NCBI RefSeq assembly: GCF_014779665.1
Contig: NZ_JACXYY010000004.1
Location: forward strand, 186,001-250,000
Length of the DNA: 64,000 nt
Source: Nocardioides hwasunensis
GTDB lineage: Bacteria; Actinomycetota; Actinomycetes; Propionibacteriales; Nocardioidaceae
Direction of reading: 5' to 3'
In this document: in pieces, positions 28,435 through 39,000 of the stretch
Layout of the letters: each line of letters starts with the position of its first letter
How positions within the stretch are numbered: position 1 is the first letter of the stretch
The notes under the pieces: model-generated
The model's database searches: none
What the model saw: only the letters and a program-made list of their open reading frames with translations
What the model was told of the DNA's origin: nothing
Position numbers and translations under genes: made by a program

Positions 28435-29181
28435 ATGACGCCCCGCGACCGCGTCGAGCACGCCGTCGAGCGGGCCGAGCACGCCGTCGAGCGTGCCGGT
28501 GAGCTCATGGCCGACAAGATGGCCGAGGTGAAGCCCAAGCTCCGCGGCTGGCTCCACGCCTGCACCGCGCCGCTCGCCCTGGCTGCCGGAGTCGTCCTGG
28601 TCGCCCTGTCGCCGACGGCCTCCACGCGTGTCGGCTCGGCCGCCTTCGCGCTCTCGGCGCTGCTGGTCTTCACCGTCTCCGCGATCTACCACCGCGGCAC
28701 CTGGTCGCCTCGCACGTGGGCGTTCCTGCGTCGCTTCGACCACGCCAACATCTTCGTGCTGATCGCCGGCACCTACACGCCGTACGCCCTGCTCTTCCTG
28801 CACGGATCCGCGCGTACGACGCTGCTGCTGCTCGTGTGGGGCGCCGCCATCGCAGGCGTGGTGTTCCGCGTGTTCTGGACCGACGCACCGCGTTGGCTCT
28901 ACACGCCGATGTATCTCGCTCTCGGCTGGGCCGCGGTGTTCTTCATCCCGCAGTTCGTCGACGGGGCCGACAAGTTCAGCTCCGGCATCGCGATCGCCAC
29001 CCTGGTGCTCGTCGCGGCCGGCGGCATCCTCTACACGGTGGGCGGCGTCGTCTACGGGCTCAAGCGGCCCAACCCCTCACCGCGCTGGTTCGGCTTCCAC
29101 GAGGTCTTCCACTCCTTCACGGTGCTGGCCTTCGTGGCCCACTACGTCGGCGTCTCGCTGGCGACGTACTCCCTGCGCTGA
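28435..29181 (+). CDS. Hemolysin III family membrane protein (TrhA/YqfA-like)
   Basis: 248 residues with seven transmembrane helices. Metal-site motifs of the PAQR/hemolysin III superfamily are seen: SAIYHRGTW with FDHANIFVLIAGTYTPY, and a C-terminal HEVFHSFTVLAFVAHYVGV (two His). The first 40 residues form a charged helix with a near-duplicate RVEHAVERAEHAVERA. Family members affect membrane lipid homeostasis; the name hemolysin is historical. ATG 28435 with GGAGAG upstream; divergent from the isoprenyl transferase. Confidence 0.88.
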   Translation: MTPRDRVEHAVERAEHAVERAGELMADKMAEVKPKLRGWLHACTAPLALAAGVVLVALSPTASTRVGSAAFALSALLVFTVSAIYHRGTWSPRTWAFLRRFDHANIFVLIAGTYTPYALLFLHGSARTTLLLLVWGAAIAGVVFRVFWTDAPRWLYTPMYLALGWAAVFFIPQFVDGADKFSSGIAIATLVLVAAGGILYTVGGVVYGLKRPNPSPRWFGFHEVFHSFTVLAFVAHYVGVSLATYSLR

Positions 29182-29218
29182 ACTCCAGGGAGCCGTCTCT
29201 GTCCGGCGTCAGGTCCGA

Positions 29219-29281
29219 GATATCTGAGGACGTGGTGAATGAGATCCGTGGTCAGATCCGTACGTGGCGTCCTCAGATATC
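29219..29281. terminator. Inverted repeat between convergent genes
   Basis: GATATCTGAGGACG (29219-29232) and its exact complement (29268-29281), 35-base loop. It sits between the convergent hemolysin III and DUF1353 genes, so a bidirectional terminator or remnant palindromic element is likely. Confidence 0.5.
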
Positions 29282-29331
29282 GACGGTAGGGCTGCCCACC
29301 GTCGCCGGCCGGTGGCGGGCGCAGGTCGGCC

Positions 29332-30279
29332 TCAGCGGAGGCTGAGCAGCCCGAAGGTCGCCAGCGCACCGGCCACCACCGCAGCCGCGACCACCCAGGC
29401 AGCGACGGGAGACCTTCGCGCGAGCCGCTCGAGCGCGACGTAGGTGCCGGCGATCACCGCCAGCGCGACCGTCACGTGGAGCAGCACGGCGAGCATCACC
29501 CCGGCGATCGCGCCCGCCATGCGCAGCCGGCCCCACAGCAGGCTCAGCGCGAGGGGGACGACGATCGCGCCGGCGAGCCCGCCGACCAGCTCCACCAGGA
29601 ACGGCCGCTCGCCCATCCACGGCACGTCGACCGCGAGCCACCACGAGCGGTCGAGGAGGTCGGACGTCGCGCTGTAGCCGAGGTAGACGACGGCCGCGAT
29701 GGTCAAGGCCGCCGCGGCGCGGTAGGACCACTGCCTCGCCGGCGTCCACGGCACCGGACGGCCGACGAAGATGGTCGCGACCGTGACGGCCGTCCACACG
29801 ATCCACCGGCGGATCACGCCGGTGCCGGTGTCGGCCATCGCGTCGCGGAAGATCCGGTCGGCCGTCACGCGGTCGACCTCGCGGCCCTCGGTGGAGACGT
29901 AGGACGCCGGGTCGTCGCGCCCGGCGACCAGCGCGTCGTGGAGCAGGGCGGCCGGCAGGTGCGCTCCGGTCTTCGGCACCAGCCAGGTGAAGAGGGCGGG
30001 CACCGAGGTCAGGTCGGTGCGGAACTCCGGGGTCGACGGCACGAGCAGCTCGCCGACATGGCGGTCGTCGTAGGCCAGTCGGCGCTCCAGCTCGAAGAGC
30101 TCGACGCCGTCCTCGGCGTGTCGCTCGAGCACGATGCGCGGGTCGGCGCCGGGGTCCGGCGGCTCGCCCGGGGCGCCCTCGCGCGGCAGGGTGCCGCCGT
30201 CGTAGAACCGGCGGGGCTGCTGCGCCACCGGCCGCGGCGCCATCGCGCCCGCCTGGTCACCACGATCCCGAGCCCGCAT
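29332..30279 (-). CDS. DUF1353 protein fused to a membrane domain
   Basis: 315 residues. Residues about 60-150 match DUF1353 (FRTDLTSVPALFTWLVPKTGAHLPAALLHDALV), a short domain best known from phage and prophage proteins. The C-terminal half has about five hydrophobic helices, starting near IVWTAVTVATIFVG and ending AAWVVAAAVVAGALATFGLL. The combination is unusual; function unknown. ATG 30279 used; ATG 30243 is also in frame. Nothing phage-like surrounds it. Confidence 0.75.
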   Translation of the reverse strand: MRARDRGDQAGAMAPRPVAQQPRRFYDGGTLPREGAPGEPPDPGADPRIVLERHAEDGVELFELERRLAYDDRHVGELLVPSTPEFRTDLTSVPALFTWLVPKTGAHLPAALLHDALVAGRDDPASYVSTEGREVDRVTADRIFRDAMADTGTGVIRRWIVWTAVTVATIFVGRPVPWTPARQWSYRAAAALTIAAVVYLGYSATSDLLDRSWWLAVDVPWMGERPFLVELVGGLAGAIVVPLALSLLWGRLRMAGAIAGVMLAVLLHVTVALAVIAGTYVALERLARRSPVAAWVVAAAVVAGALATFGLLSLR

Positions 30280-30354
30280 GGGCCCAGTCTGGCGTGGCGG
30301 ACCGACACCGCACCAGCCGCGCACCGGGCTGGCGCCGCGAGGCGACGCTGACGG

Positions 30355-33300
30355 TCAGCGCCGGCGCACCACGACCTTCGCCGTGGCCCGGGCGGCCCGC
30401 TGCGAGCCCTGGTAGACGACGGTCACCCGGTGCGTGGCACCGCGTCCGATCGGCACCCGCACCGTGGTCGTGCCGCGTGCCTTGACCCGAGCGACCCGCT
30501 TGCCACCGACTCGGACGACGACCTTCCCGCGAGGCTTCACACCGGCGGCCGACAGATCGATCCGCAGCCGCACGGAGCGGCCGGTCACCTTCTTGTCGAG
30601 CACGCGGACCCCGACCTTCGTGGTGGCCTTGCGCACCCGGTCGGTCCGCAGGGAGCTCGACTCCGCACGCAGGGTCCCTGCCGTCGCGGTCACCCGCACC
30701 GACAGCCGCGACCTCCGGTCGCGCTTCACCACGCGGTACGTCGACTCCGTCGCGCCCGGGATCGGCTGTCCGTCGCGCAGCCACTGGTGGGCCACGGTGA
30801 CGTCGGCTCGGCTCCAGGAGCCTCCCGTGGCGCGCAGCTTCCGCCCGATCTCCGCGGTGCCGCTGACCTGCGGCGGTGCCAGGGCCACGAGCTGCTGCTG
30901 GCCCCCGTCCGTCGGCAGGGTCGCCACCTGGGCGTGCCGGACGGCCTCGGCGTTGCCCGCGACGTCGACGGAGAACCACGCGACGGCGTGCGCGCCCCGG
31001 CTCGGGAGCGTGACGGGTCCGGTCGCCGGCTGCCACTCACCCGCGTCGACCTTGACCATGGTCGTGGCGACACCGCTGGTGGCGTCGGTCGCGGTCAGGC
31101 GCACCTGGGCCGCCGCCGCGGCGGTCGCGGGTGCGACGACCTCGGACACCGTGACAGGTGCCGTCTGGTCGACCTTCACGTCCACCGAGGCCGGCTCGGT
31201 GACGTTGCCGGACGCGTCGGCGGCGCGGTAGGTCACGGTGTGCTCGCCGTCGTCGGCCAGCTCGACCGGGGCGACGTACGACGCCCAGCCGGCGCCGTCC
31301 TGCACCTCGACCCGTGGCTGCTCGTCGTCGTCGTCGATCGCGTCGATCTCGACCTGCACCGGGCTGGTGAACCAGTCGCCGGAGCCGGCCGTGCCACGGG
31401 TGCGAGCACCGACGACCGGAGCCGCGGTGTCCTTCGTGACCCCGGGCACGACCCACAGGTCGGCGACCGACGGGTCGTAGTCGGTGGCATCGGTCGGGAA
31501 CTCGATCTTGATCCGGGCCGTGCCGTCCGCGGTGGCCGCGAGGGCCGCCGGGGAGTCGACCAGGAGGTCGTGCGCGAGCCAGCCGAGGCCACCCTGGGCG
31601 CGCTCGACCGTGTAGCGACCGACCGGCACGTCGTCGACGTACAGGTTCATCTCCTTGGTGCGCGCCCCGTCGAAGGTCTCGCGCATCCGGATCCCGAACG
31701 GCTCGCCCTTCGGCACGTCGAGCTCCGCGGAGAACCACGAGCCGGGATAGAGGGAGTTGGCATAGCGACGGGTGAGTCCGGCCTCGCTGTTGATGCCGCT
31801 GCGCGGGTGGGCCTGCAGGTCGTGTGCGTTCTCGGATGTCGGGTCACCGAAGTCGACGTGGTCGGTGAAGGTGGTCGGCGGGGTGGTGAGCGCGACCGTC
31901 AGCGTGCCTCGGCCGCGGGCCAGGACCTGGTCGCCCTGCACGAGCTGGGCGCCGACCTGCTGGTCGCCCTCCACGATGCGGTGCGGCACCCGCAGCCGGG
32001 TCGTCACCGTGCGGGTCTCCCCCGGCTCGAGGGTCAGCGGCGGCCCGGTCGGAGGTGTCGGCCAGCCCGCCGGGACGGTGGCCCGGACCTGGCCGGTCTG
32101 CGCCTGGGTGCCCTCGTTGCGGAGCACGACGTCGACCGGGACGAGCTTGCCGCGCGGGTCGGTGACCGATCCCGAGACGCCGTCGACCGCGACGCCGGCG
32201 ACGATCTCGGCCCACGTGGTGGTCTCGGTGACCTCGTAGTCCTGTCCACCGCTGGCGAAGGTCAGCACGACCGTCACCTCGCGAGCGCCGAGACGGGCGT
32301 CGTGCGGGACCGCCGCGTCGAAGCGGAGCTCCGTCGAGGCGGCGGGCGCCAGCTCGGCGACCTGCAGGTCACCGGTGATCGTCAGGTCGCCTGCGTCCAC
32401 CGTGGCCCTCAGACCGGTGACGGGTGCGCCGCCCCAGTTGGTGACCGCGATGCTGCCGGTGGCCTGCTGCCCGCGGACGACGGGCTCGGTCAGCGGAGCG
32501 AGCGTCAGCCACAAGTCGCGCTCGGGGTCGGCGTCGGGCTGCACCCGGAAGTCGTACGACCCGGACCCGACCGTCACCACGGCCACGCCGTCGATGATCT
32601 CGACGCCCTCGACACCGTCGACGTCCGTGACGGGTGCGCCGCCCTCGAGGACCTCCTCGACCGAGGTGGCCTCGCCCAGCGGCAGCCGCACCGTCGCGGT
32701 GCTGCCGACCGGCACGCGCGCCTTCAGCTCGAGGGCACGCCCGCGGGTGCGCCAGTCCGAGGTGACCGGACCGTAGGGGGTGGCCACGGTCGCCTTCGCA
32801 GAGTCCATCTGCTCGGTCGTCGCCGGCTCGATGGTGACCCGCCGGAAGCCCTCGTCGACGGACGGCCGGATGCCGGCTGCGTAGTGGTAGAACCAGTCGT
32901 CGACGGTGCCGAGGAAGTAGTGGCCCAACGAACGCGACTCGAGCGACCAGTGCTCCCACACGGTGGTGGCGCCGTTGGCCAGCTTGAAGCCCCAGCTCGG
33001 GTACGTCGTCTGCTCGGCGAGCCTCACCGCGACGTCGGCGTAGCCGTGCTCGGTCAGCACCGGCAGCAGGTACTTCGTGCCGAGGGTGCCGGTGTCGAGG
33101 TGGTAGCCGCGCTGCTCGACGTCGGCGGCGAGGCGGGCCGCGACGGCCTCCTCTGTCTCCTCGTCGGGCGTCAGGCCGAAGGCGAGCGCGAGCACGCTGT
33201 GCACCTGGCGGAAGCGGTTGCCGTCCTGGCCTGCGCCGCGGTAGCGGTCACCGTCGAGGTAGGCGGCGTTGAAGGCGTCCTTCACCACGCCCGCACGGGT

Positions 33301-35871
33301 CGTGAACTCAGTGGCGTCCGCGGTCTTGCCCAGGTGCCTCGCCGTGCGAGCCATCGAGTCGAGCATCAGGTAGAGGTAGGCACTGCCCTCCACACGCTGG
33401 TCCTCGCCGGGTGCGTGACCGCCGCCGGGGCTGGCCTCCGGGCTCACCCAGTCGCCGAGCCGGTTGCTGATGACGAGCCCGTCGGGCTGGCGCCGGCCGT
33501 ACTCGAGGTCGACGTACTTCTTCATGTTGTCGTAGAGCTCGGTCATCACGCGCTCGTCGCCGCCGTACTGGTAGAGCCACCACGGCGTCATGACGTACGC
33601 CGCGTGCCACGGCTGCGAGGGACCCCAGACGCCCCAGTTGCCCGAGCTCGGCGCGATGACCATCGGGGCACCGTTGCCCTCGCGGGTCTCGTCGAGGTCG
33701 CGCATCCACTTGGCGAAGAGCTCGTGGGTGTCGAGGTTCATCATGAACATCTCGGCACCGACGGCGGCGTCGCCGGTCCAGCCGTTCTTCTCGAACATCG
33801 GGGTGTCGGTCGGGATGCCGTGGATGTTGTTGTAGAGCGTGTTCACCACGATGTCGTGGGTGCGGTTCATGATGTCGCTGGAGCTCTCGAAATCACCGGT
33901 CTGCTCCGCGTCGGTGTGCAGCCACTCGGCGGTGAAGGCGCTCAGCGGCGGCGCCTGGTCGCCGGGCCAGCCGGTGACCTCGACGTACTGGAAGCCCTTG
34001 TAGGAGAAGCGCGGCTCGAACGTCTCGGGCGCGCCGGTGCCGGCCAGCGTGAAGGAGTCGGTCTGGAAGCCGAGCTGGAAGCCGCCGTTGTTGTCGAGGT
34101 TGACCCGGCCGTCGGCGCGCAGCTTCTCGGCGTGCGCCGTCTTGATGGTGGTGCCCTCGGGGCCCTGGACGGTGACCTTCGTGCGACCGGCGATGACGTT
34201 GGGGAACTTCACGACGTAGACGCCGTCGACGGGCTCGGTGATCCCGACCGGCTTCAGCTCGCGGGTGACCCGGATCGGCTGCTGGCGCTGGTTGACCAGC
34301 TCGCCCTTCGGGGCGTCGACCACGGCCGCTGCGTCCCAGTCGGAGTCGTCGTACGCCGCGGTGTCCCAGTCGTCGACCTCGTAGCGGGCGTCGTAGCGCT
34401 CCCCGGCATAGAGGTCGTCGAGGCGGGTCGGGCCGCCGCGGGTGGTCCAGCTGTCGTCGGTGACGACGCGCTCGGTCGTGCCGTCGGCGTACTCGATCAC
34501 GAGGACGCCGCGGGCGCGCGGCTCGCCGTGCCACGGCGGGCTCTGCCAGTTCCAGACGTTGCCGCCCAGCATGCCGTAGAAGCCGCGGCCCAGCTCCATG
34601 CCGAGCACGTTGTCGCCCTGCATGACCTGGTCGGTGACGTCGGTGCCGACGTACTGCACGGTGTCGTCGTAGTCGGTGAAGCCCGGAGAGAGGGTGTCGT
34701 CGCTGATCCGCTCGCCGTTGAGGGTCACGTCGGCATAGCCGCCGGCGGCGACGTAGTGGGTGGCGTGGGCGACCGGCTGGGAGACCGAGAACTCCTTGCG
34801 CATGAGCGGGGCCGGCTGGTCCGGGCCCTTCAGCAGGGTCTCGGTGGAGCTGGTGAAGCGCAGCTCCTGGCCGACCAGCGTCCCGCCCTCGAAGGGGTTG
34901 CCGTCGGAGAAGTCGGTGTCGAGCAGGACGGTGCCGTCGGCGCGGGTGACGGTGGCCCCGAAGACCGTGAACTGCTCGTTGGTGCCCGCGTGCGTGTTGG
35001 ACCGGAAGCCGACGACACCACGCTGCATGGCGGCGGCGCCGGTGACCTCGCGGGTGTCGATCTGCGTCCCGTCGAGCAGGGTGACGACCCGGACCCGGGT
35101 GTTGTCCGCGCCGGGGCTGACGGTCATCGTGAGGGTGTGCTTGCCGGTGAGCAGGTCGGCCTTGCTGATCGAGGAGATCGGCACCTCCTGCAGCAGCGCG
35201 TAGCCGCCGTTGACACGGGTGTGCGGCCGGAGAGTCGGGGTGGAGCCGGTCGTGGAGACCTGGTACATCAGCGCGTTGTTGAGGCCGTTGGCACGGATGA
35301 AGACACCGAGAGCGTGCTGCTGGATGGAGAACTCGAACTCGGCGGTGTAGTCGGTCCAGCCGGCCGAGGGGTCGACAGGTGGTGCCCCGATCCAGGCAGC
35401 GCCGTCCCAGTCGGCCTGGTCGACGAATCCGGTGCGGAACTCACTCGCGTCGCGCGCCGTGCCGGCGTTGGTCACGACCTGCACGTCCCAGACGTAGCCC
35501 GTGGTCGAGGCCAGTGCGGGACCGTCGTACTCGACGTCGAAGGACCGCGGGTCCTGGACCGTGCCGCTGTCCCACACGAGCTCGCCGTCGAGGCCCTCGG
35601 CCTCGGTGGCGACCCGGACGCGGTAGGACTCCTGCACCACGCCGCGCGTCTCGGACTCGATCACCCAGCCGAAGCGCGGGCGCTCGAGGTCGATGCCGAT
35701 CGGGGTGGCCTTGCGCTCGACCTCGAGGTCGGTGAGGGACACGGCCCCGGCGGCGCTCGCCGCGACCGGGAGCGAGAGGCTGACGCCGGTGAGCCCGGCG
35801 AGCAGGACGGCGAGGGCCGTGAGGACAGCTGTGGGACGGGGACGAGCAGGACGTGGTGCGGTCACGGGCAC
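30355..35871 (-). CDS. Secreted GH78 alpha-L-rhamnosidase 1, multidomain
   Basis: 1838 residues. Signal peptide about 1-40 (ending ASAAGA). GH78 modules follow: N-terminal beta domains with a laminin-G-like insert, then the (alpha/alpha)6 catalytic domain. The acid motif is PTDTPMFEKNGWTGD near 690-700 (D-x4-E-x3-W-x2-D pattern) and the base is likely Glu in GATTVWEHW near 973. About 700 more residues carry NEW3-like and Ig-like domains with a basic C-terminus. It should cleave terminal L-rhamnose from plant or microbial glycans outside the cell. GTG 35871 has GGAG five bases upstream. A LacI-type operator lies 41 bases upstream. Confidence 0.92.
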   Translation of the reverse strand: MPVTAPRPARPRPTAVLTALAVLLAGLTGVSLSLPVAASAAGAVSLTDLEVERKATPIGIDLERPRFGWVIESETRGVVQESYRVRVATEAEGLDGELVWDSGTVQDPRSFDVEYDGPALASTTGYVWDVQVVTNAGTARDASEFRTGFVDQADWDGAAWIGAPPVDPSAGWTDYTAEFEFSIQQHALGVFIRANGLNNALMYQVSTTGSTPTLRPHTRVNGGYALLQEVPISSISKADLLTGKHTLTMTVSPGADNTRVRVVTLLDGTQIDTREVTGAAAMQRGVVGFRSNTHAGTNEQFTVFGATVTRADGTVLLDTDFSDGNPFEGGTLVGQELRFTSSTETLLKGPDQPAPLMRKEFSVSQPVAHATHYVAAGGYADVTLNGERISDDTLSPGFTDYDDTVQYVGTDVTDQVMQGDNVLGMELGRGFYGMLGGNVWNWQSPPWHGEPRARGVLVIEYADGTTERVVTDDSWTTRGGPTRLDDLYAGERYDARYEVDDWDTAAYDDSDWDAAAVVDAPKGELVNQRQQPIRVTRELKPVGITEPVDGVYVVKFPNVIAGRTKVTVQGPEGTTIKTAHAEKLRADGRVNLDNNGGFQLGFQTDSFTLAGTGAPETFEPRFSYKGFQYVEVTGWPGDQAPPLSAFTAEWLHTDAEQTGDFESSSDIMNRTHDIVVNTLYNNIHGIPTDTPMFEKNGWTGDAAVGAEMFMMNLDTHELFAKWMRDLDETREGNGAPMVIAPSSGNWGVWGPSQPWHAAYVMTPWWLYQYGGDERVMTELYDNMKKYVDLEYGRRQPDGLVISNRLGDWVSPEASPGGGHAPGEDQRVEGSAYLYLMLDSMARTARHLGKTADATEFTTRAGVVKDAFNAAYLDGDRYRGAGQDGNRFRQVHSVLALAFGLTPDEETEEAVAARLAADVEQRGYHLDTGTLGTKYLLPVLTEHGYADVAVRLAEQTTYPSWGFKLANGATTVWEHWSLESRSLGHYFLGTVDDWFYHYAAGIRPSVDEGFRRVTIEPATTEQMDSAKATVATPYGPVTSDWRTRGRALELKARVPVGSTATVRLPLGEATSVEEVLEGGAPVTDVDGVEGVEIIDGVAVVTVGSGSYDFRVQPDADPERDLWLTLAPLTEPVVRGQQATGSIAVTNWGGAPVTGLRATVDAGDLTITGDLQVAELAPAASTELRFDAAVPHDARLGAREVTVVLTFASGGQDYEVTETTTWAEIVAGVAVDGVSGSVTDPRGKLVPVDVVLRNEGTQAQTGQVRATVPAGWPTPPTGPPLTLEPGETRTVTTRLRVPHRIVEGDQQVGAQLVQGDQVLARGRGTLTVALTTPPTTFTDHVDFGDPTSENAHDLQAHPRSGINSEAGLTRRYANSLYPGSWFSAELDVPKGEPFGIRMRETFDGARTKEMNLYVDDVPVGRYTVERAQGGLGWLAHDLLVDSPAALAATADGTARIKIEFPTDATDYDPSVADLWVVPGVTKDTAAPVVGARTRGTAGSGDWFTSPVQVEIDAIDDDDEQPRVEVQDGAGWASYVAPVELADDGEHTVTYRAADASGNVTEPASVDVKVDQTAPVTVSEVVAPATAAAAAQVRLTATDATSGVATTMVKVDAGEWQPATGPVTLPSRGAHAVAWFSVDVAGNAEAVRHAQVATLPTDGGQQQLVALAPPQVSGTAEIGRKLRATGGSWSRADVTVAHQWLRDGQPIPGATESTYRVVKRDRRSRLSVRVTATAGTLRAESSSLRTDRVRKATTKVGVRVLDKKVTGRSVRLRIDLSAAGVKPRGKVVVRVGGKRVARVKARGTTTVRVPIGRGATHRVTVVYQGSQRAARATAKVVVRRR

Positions 35872-35911
35872 GGCTTCTCCAGAGTCGGCGGTCGAGGTGC
35901 CGGCGACGTCT

Positions 35912-35923
35912 TGAAACGTTCCA
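35912..35923. promoter_or_regulatory. LacI-type operator at GH78-1 promoter
   Basis: TGAAACGTTCCA, 11 of 12 matches to the palindrome TGAAACGTTTCA that also appears, with small changes, upstream of the second rhamnosidase and of the rhamnose importer beside the lacI gene. Confidence 0.65.
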
Positions 35924-35931
35924 GCCCGAGC

Positions 35932-35960
35932 AACCTATGACGGCGTGACGACGCTCACAA
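35932..35960 (-). promoter_or_regulatory. Candidate promoter of GH78-1
   Basis: On the minus strand TTGTGA (35960-35955), 17-base spacer, TAGGTT (35937-35932), with the LacI-type operator just downstream, where it would block the polymerase. A dyad CGTGA-N6-TCACA (35944-35959), nine of ten matches to the Crp consensus, overlaps it. Confidence 0.45.
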
Positions 35961-36006
35961 CGGCTGGAGACCAGATGACCGGAAGCGGCCATCGGTTGCA
36001 CAGGAA

Positions 36007-36032
36007 GGGGCCGTGCCACCCGGCACGGCCCC
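36007..36032. terminator. Hairpin terminator after GH78-2
   Basis: GGGGCCGTGCC and GGCACGGCCCC form a perfect 11-bp stem with a 4-base loop, 33 bases past the stop codon of the second rhamnosidase gene. No T-run on the minus strand. Confidence 0.65.
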
Positions 36033-36064
36033 TGTGTCCTGCGTCAGCTGGCGACGGGCGCCGG

Positions 36065-39000
36065 CTAGCGCTTCTTCACCACGCGGACCGTGGCCCGGGC
36101 GATCACCTCACCCCTGCGGTCCAGGATCCGCAGCACCGTCTTGCCGCTGAGTCGCTTCGGCACCTTGCGGCTGACCGAGATGCGCCCGTCCTTCACCTTC
36201 GCCGTGCCCAGCTTCTTGCCACCGAGCGTGATGCGGACCTTGTTCACCAGCAGGTCACGCACCCGGATCCGCAGCTTCGTGCCCGCCCGGACCTTCGACC
36301 TGACCGACACCTTCGGCTCCACCACCGGCGACGCCGGGGTCGGGTTGGTCGTGGGCGGAGTCGTCGGTGGCGTCGTCGGTGGAGTCGTGGGAGGTGTCGG
36401 TCCCGGCGTCGGCTCGGGAGTCGGCTCGGGGTCAGGGCCGACCTTCGACCCGACGACGAAGCGGTAGTCTCCGGAGCCCACTGTGAAGACCGCGCGGCCG
36501 TCGGTCTCGCCCTGCGCCACCGCACCGTCCGGCGCCGTCACGTCACCGAGGTCGCGTCCCAGCGTCGGGACCTCCACCGTCGCGGTGGTGTTGGCCGGGA
36601 CCCTCACGTCGAGGACCAGTCCGTCGTCGGTGCGTCGCCACGACGAGCCGACCGTGCCGCGCACGGTGTCCTGCTCGACCCTGACCCATTCCAGGGCCTT
36701 CGGCACCTCGGGCGAGATCGTGACCGCCGCGTACGCCGACGTGTCGGAGGTGATCCCGCCCAGCCCCGTGTAGAGCGAGGAGCTGATCCCGGCGAACATG
36801 GCGTGGTCGTGGGTGATCATCCCCGCGTCGTACATCCACTGCTCCCAAGGCGTGGTCGCGCCGTTGTCGATCATGAAGCCGAAGCTCGGATAGCTGCGCT
36901 TGCCGAGCACAGTCATCGCCACGTCGACGCGATCGATGGCCTGGAGGGCGTCGAAGAGGTGCCGGGTGCCGAAGATGCCGGTGTCGAGGTGTCCGCCGTT
37001 GTCCTCCATGATCGTGCGCACGAGCTTGTCGCCGACCGGCTCGAGGAACTTGTCGGGAACCATGCCGAACGCGAGCGGCAGGACGCTCGTGGTCATCCGC
37101 CCGCTGCCGTAGGTGTCACCGGCGGCGTTGAGGAATCGGTCGTTGAACGCGTCTCGCACCCGGTCGGCGACCTCGGCGAAGTGTGCGGCGTCCGCAGATC
37201 TGCCGAGGACCTCGGCCGCCTTGGCGGTGTCCTGCGCCTGGACGAACCACAGAGCCGTGTTGACGATCTGAGTCTCGCTGCCGCATGCGCCAGCACCCGG
37301 CCCACCCATGCCGCCGTTGGCCTGGTCGCCGTGCACGGGCGGACACCAGTCACCCAGCCCGGTGTCGGCGGTCCACACGTAGCCCGGGAAGTCGGCCACG
37401 TTGCGGTCGACGAAAGCCTTCATCGCGGGGTAGTTGTGGCGCAGGGTGGCGAGGTCGCCGTACTGCTCGTAGAGCGTCCACGCAAGGGAGACCTGGCCAC
37501 CCGCCATGTCGGGGTACTGCGACTTGTGCGCGTCCTGCGGCAGTCCGACGCCGGGCGGCAGGTCGAGGAGGTACTTGGCGTAGAACGGGCCCATGTCGAA
37601 GTCACGCACGGCCGCGTCCTTGTAGGCCTGGACGTCCATGGCCGGGGGCGTGCGCTCGTCGCGGACCGGGGTGTCGGTCGGCGTGCTCATCGAGTTGTTG
37701 CGGATCGCCCAGCGGTTGTTCTCCCAGATCTTGTTCAACAGGGCGTCGGAGGACTCGAACATCCCGGTCGACGCCACGTCGGCCTGGACGACTCGCCCGT
37801 CGAGGTCGGCGAGGGTCGGGGTGCCCGGGTATCCGGTCACCTCGACGTAGCGGAAGCCGTGGTAGACGAACCGCGGCTCCCAGCTCTCGGGGCCACCGCC
37901 CTTCAGGACGTAGGTGTCGGTGGCCTTGGCACTCCGGTTCGTGCGGGTGTCGAGCCGACCGTCGCCGTGGACCTCCTCGGCGGTGCGCATGGTGACGGCC
38001 GTGCCGGCCGACCCCTGGACCCGCAGCCGCGTCCAGCCGGAGATGTTCTGGCCGAGGTCGAAGACGAAGACGCCGTCGGCGACCTTCGTGACGGAGACCG
38101 GGCGCAGCGTGTCGACGACGCGTCGGTCCGGGCCGGGGTTGGCGACGAGTGGGGCGGCCGGGCCGTCGACCTGCGTGACCGGCAGCCAGGCGGCCTCGTC
38201 GTAGCCGGCGGTGTCCCACCCGGTGTGCTCGGCGCGGGCGTCGTACACCTCGCCGTCGTACATGTCGTTGGCGACCACGGCGCCGGTCGACCAGGTCCAG
38301 TCGGCGGAGGTGGCGACCGTCTCGGTGCTGCCGTCGTCGTAGGTGACCTCCAGCAGCATCCGCGCCTTCTTGTCCCCCAGGTAGCGCCAGGCGTAGCCGT
38401 TGTAGCGCGACCCGTAGCCGTTCGCGAGGGTGAGGCCGACCGCGTTGTCCCCCTGCCGCACGGCCTCGGTGACGTCGTAGGTGTCGTAGAACAGGTTGTT
38501 CTCGTACTGACCGCTGGTCGGGGTCAGCCTGCGGTCGTCCGCCACCTTGCCGTTGAGGCTGAGCTCGTAGAGACCGAGGCCGTAGACGTAGGCGCGAGCG
38601 CTGGCGACCTTCTTGGCCAGCGTGAAGTCGTGGCGCAGCAGCGGCGCCTCCGGCGTACGGGACATCAGCGTGAGACCGCCTCCTGGCGCGAGCTGTCCGT
38701 CGACGACCGGGAGGGTCGGGAAGGCGGCCACCGGTGCGGTCGAGAAGTCCTCGCTGTAAAGCTCCTCACCGTCGAGGGCCTCGACGACCAGGTTGTCGTA
38801 GGTCGCGCGCTCGTCCTGGTTGTTCGTGCGGTCGTGGCGGATGCCGAGGGTGCCGGCGCCGCTCAGGCTCGTGTCCGTCCTCTGGTCGACCTGGGTCCCG
38901 TCGATGAACGTGGTGAAGCTGTCCCCCTCGACCCGGACCTCGAGGTGGTGCTCGCCGGCCACGTTGGTCGGGGTCAGCGTCGGGGCGAGGTCGACCTCAC

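Noticed and set aside
30430..35940. Open frame of about 1,800 codons antisense to rhamnosidase 1, and similar long antisense frames over many genes
   Set aside because: In very GC-rich coding DNA the antisense frame lacks stops by chance. The translations are Arg, Gly, Asp and Val rich with no domains, while the minus strand encodes a complete GH78 enzyme.
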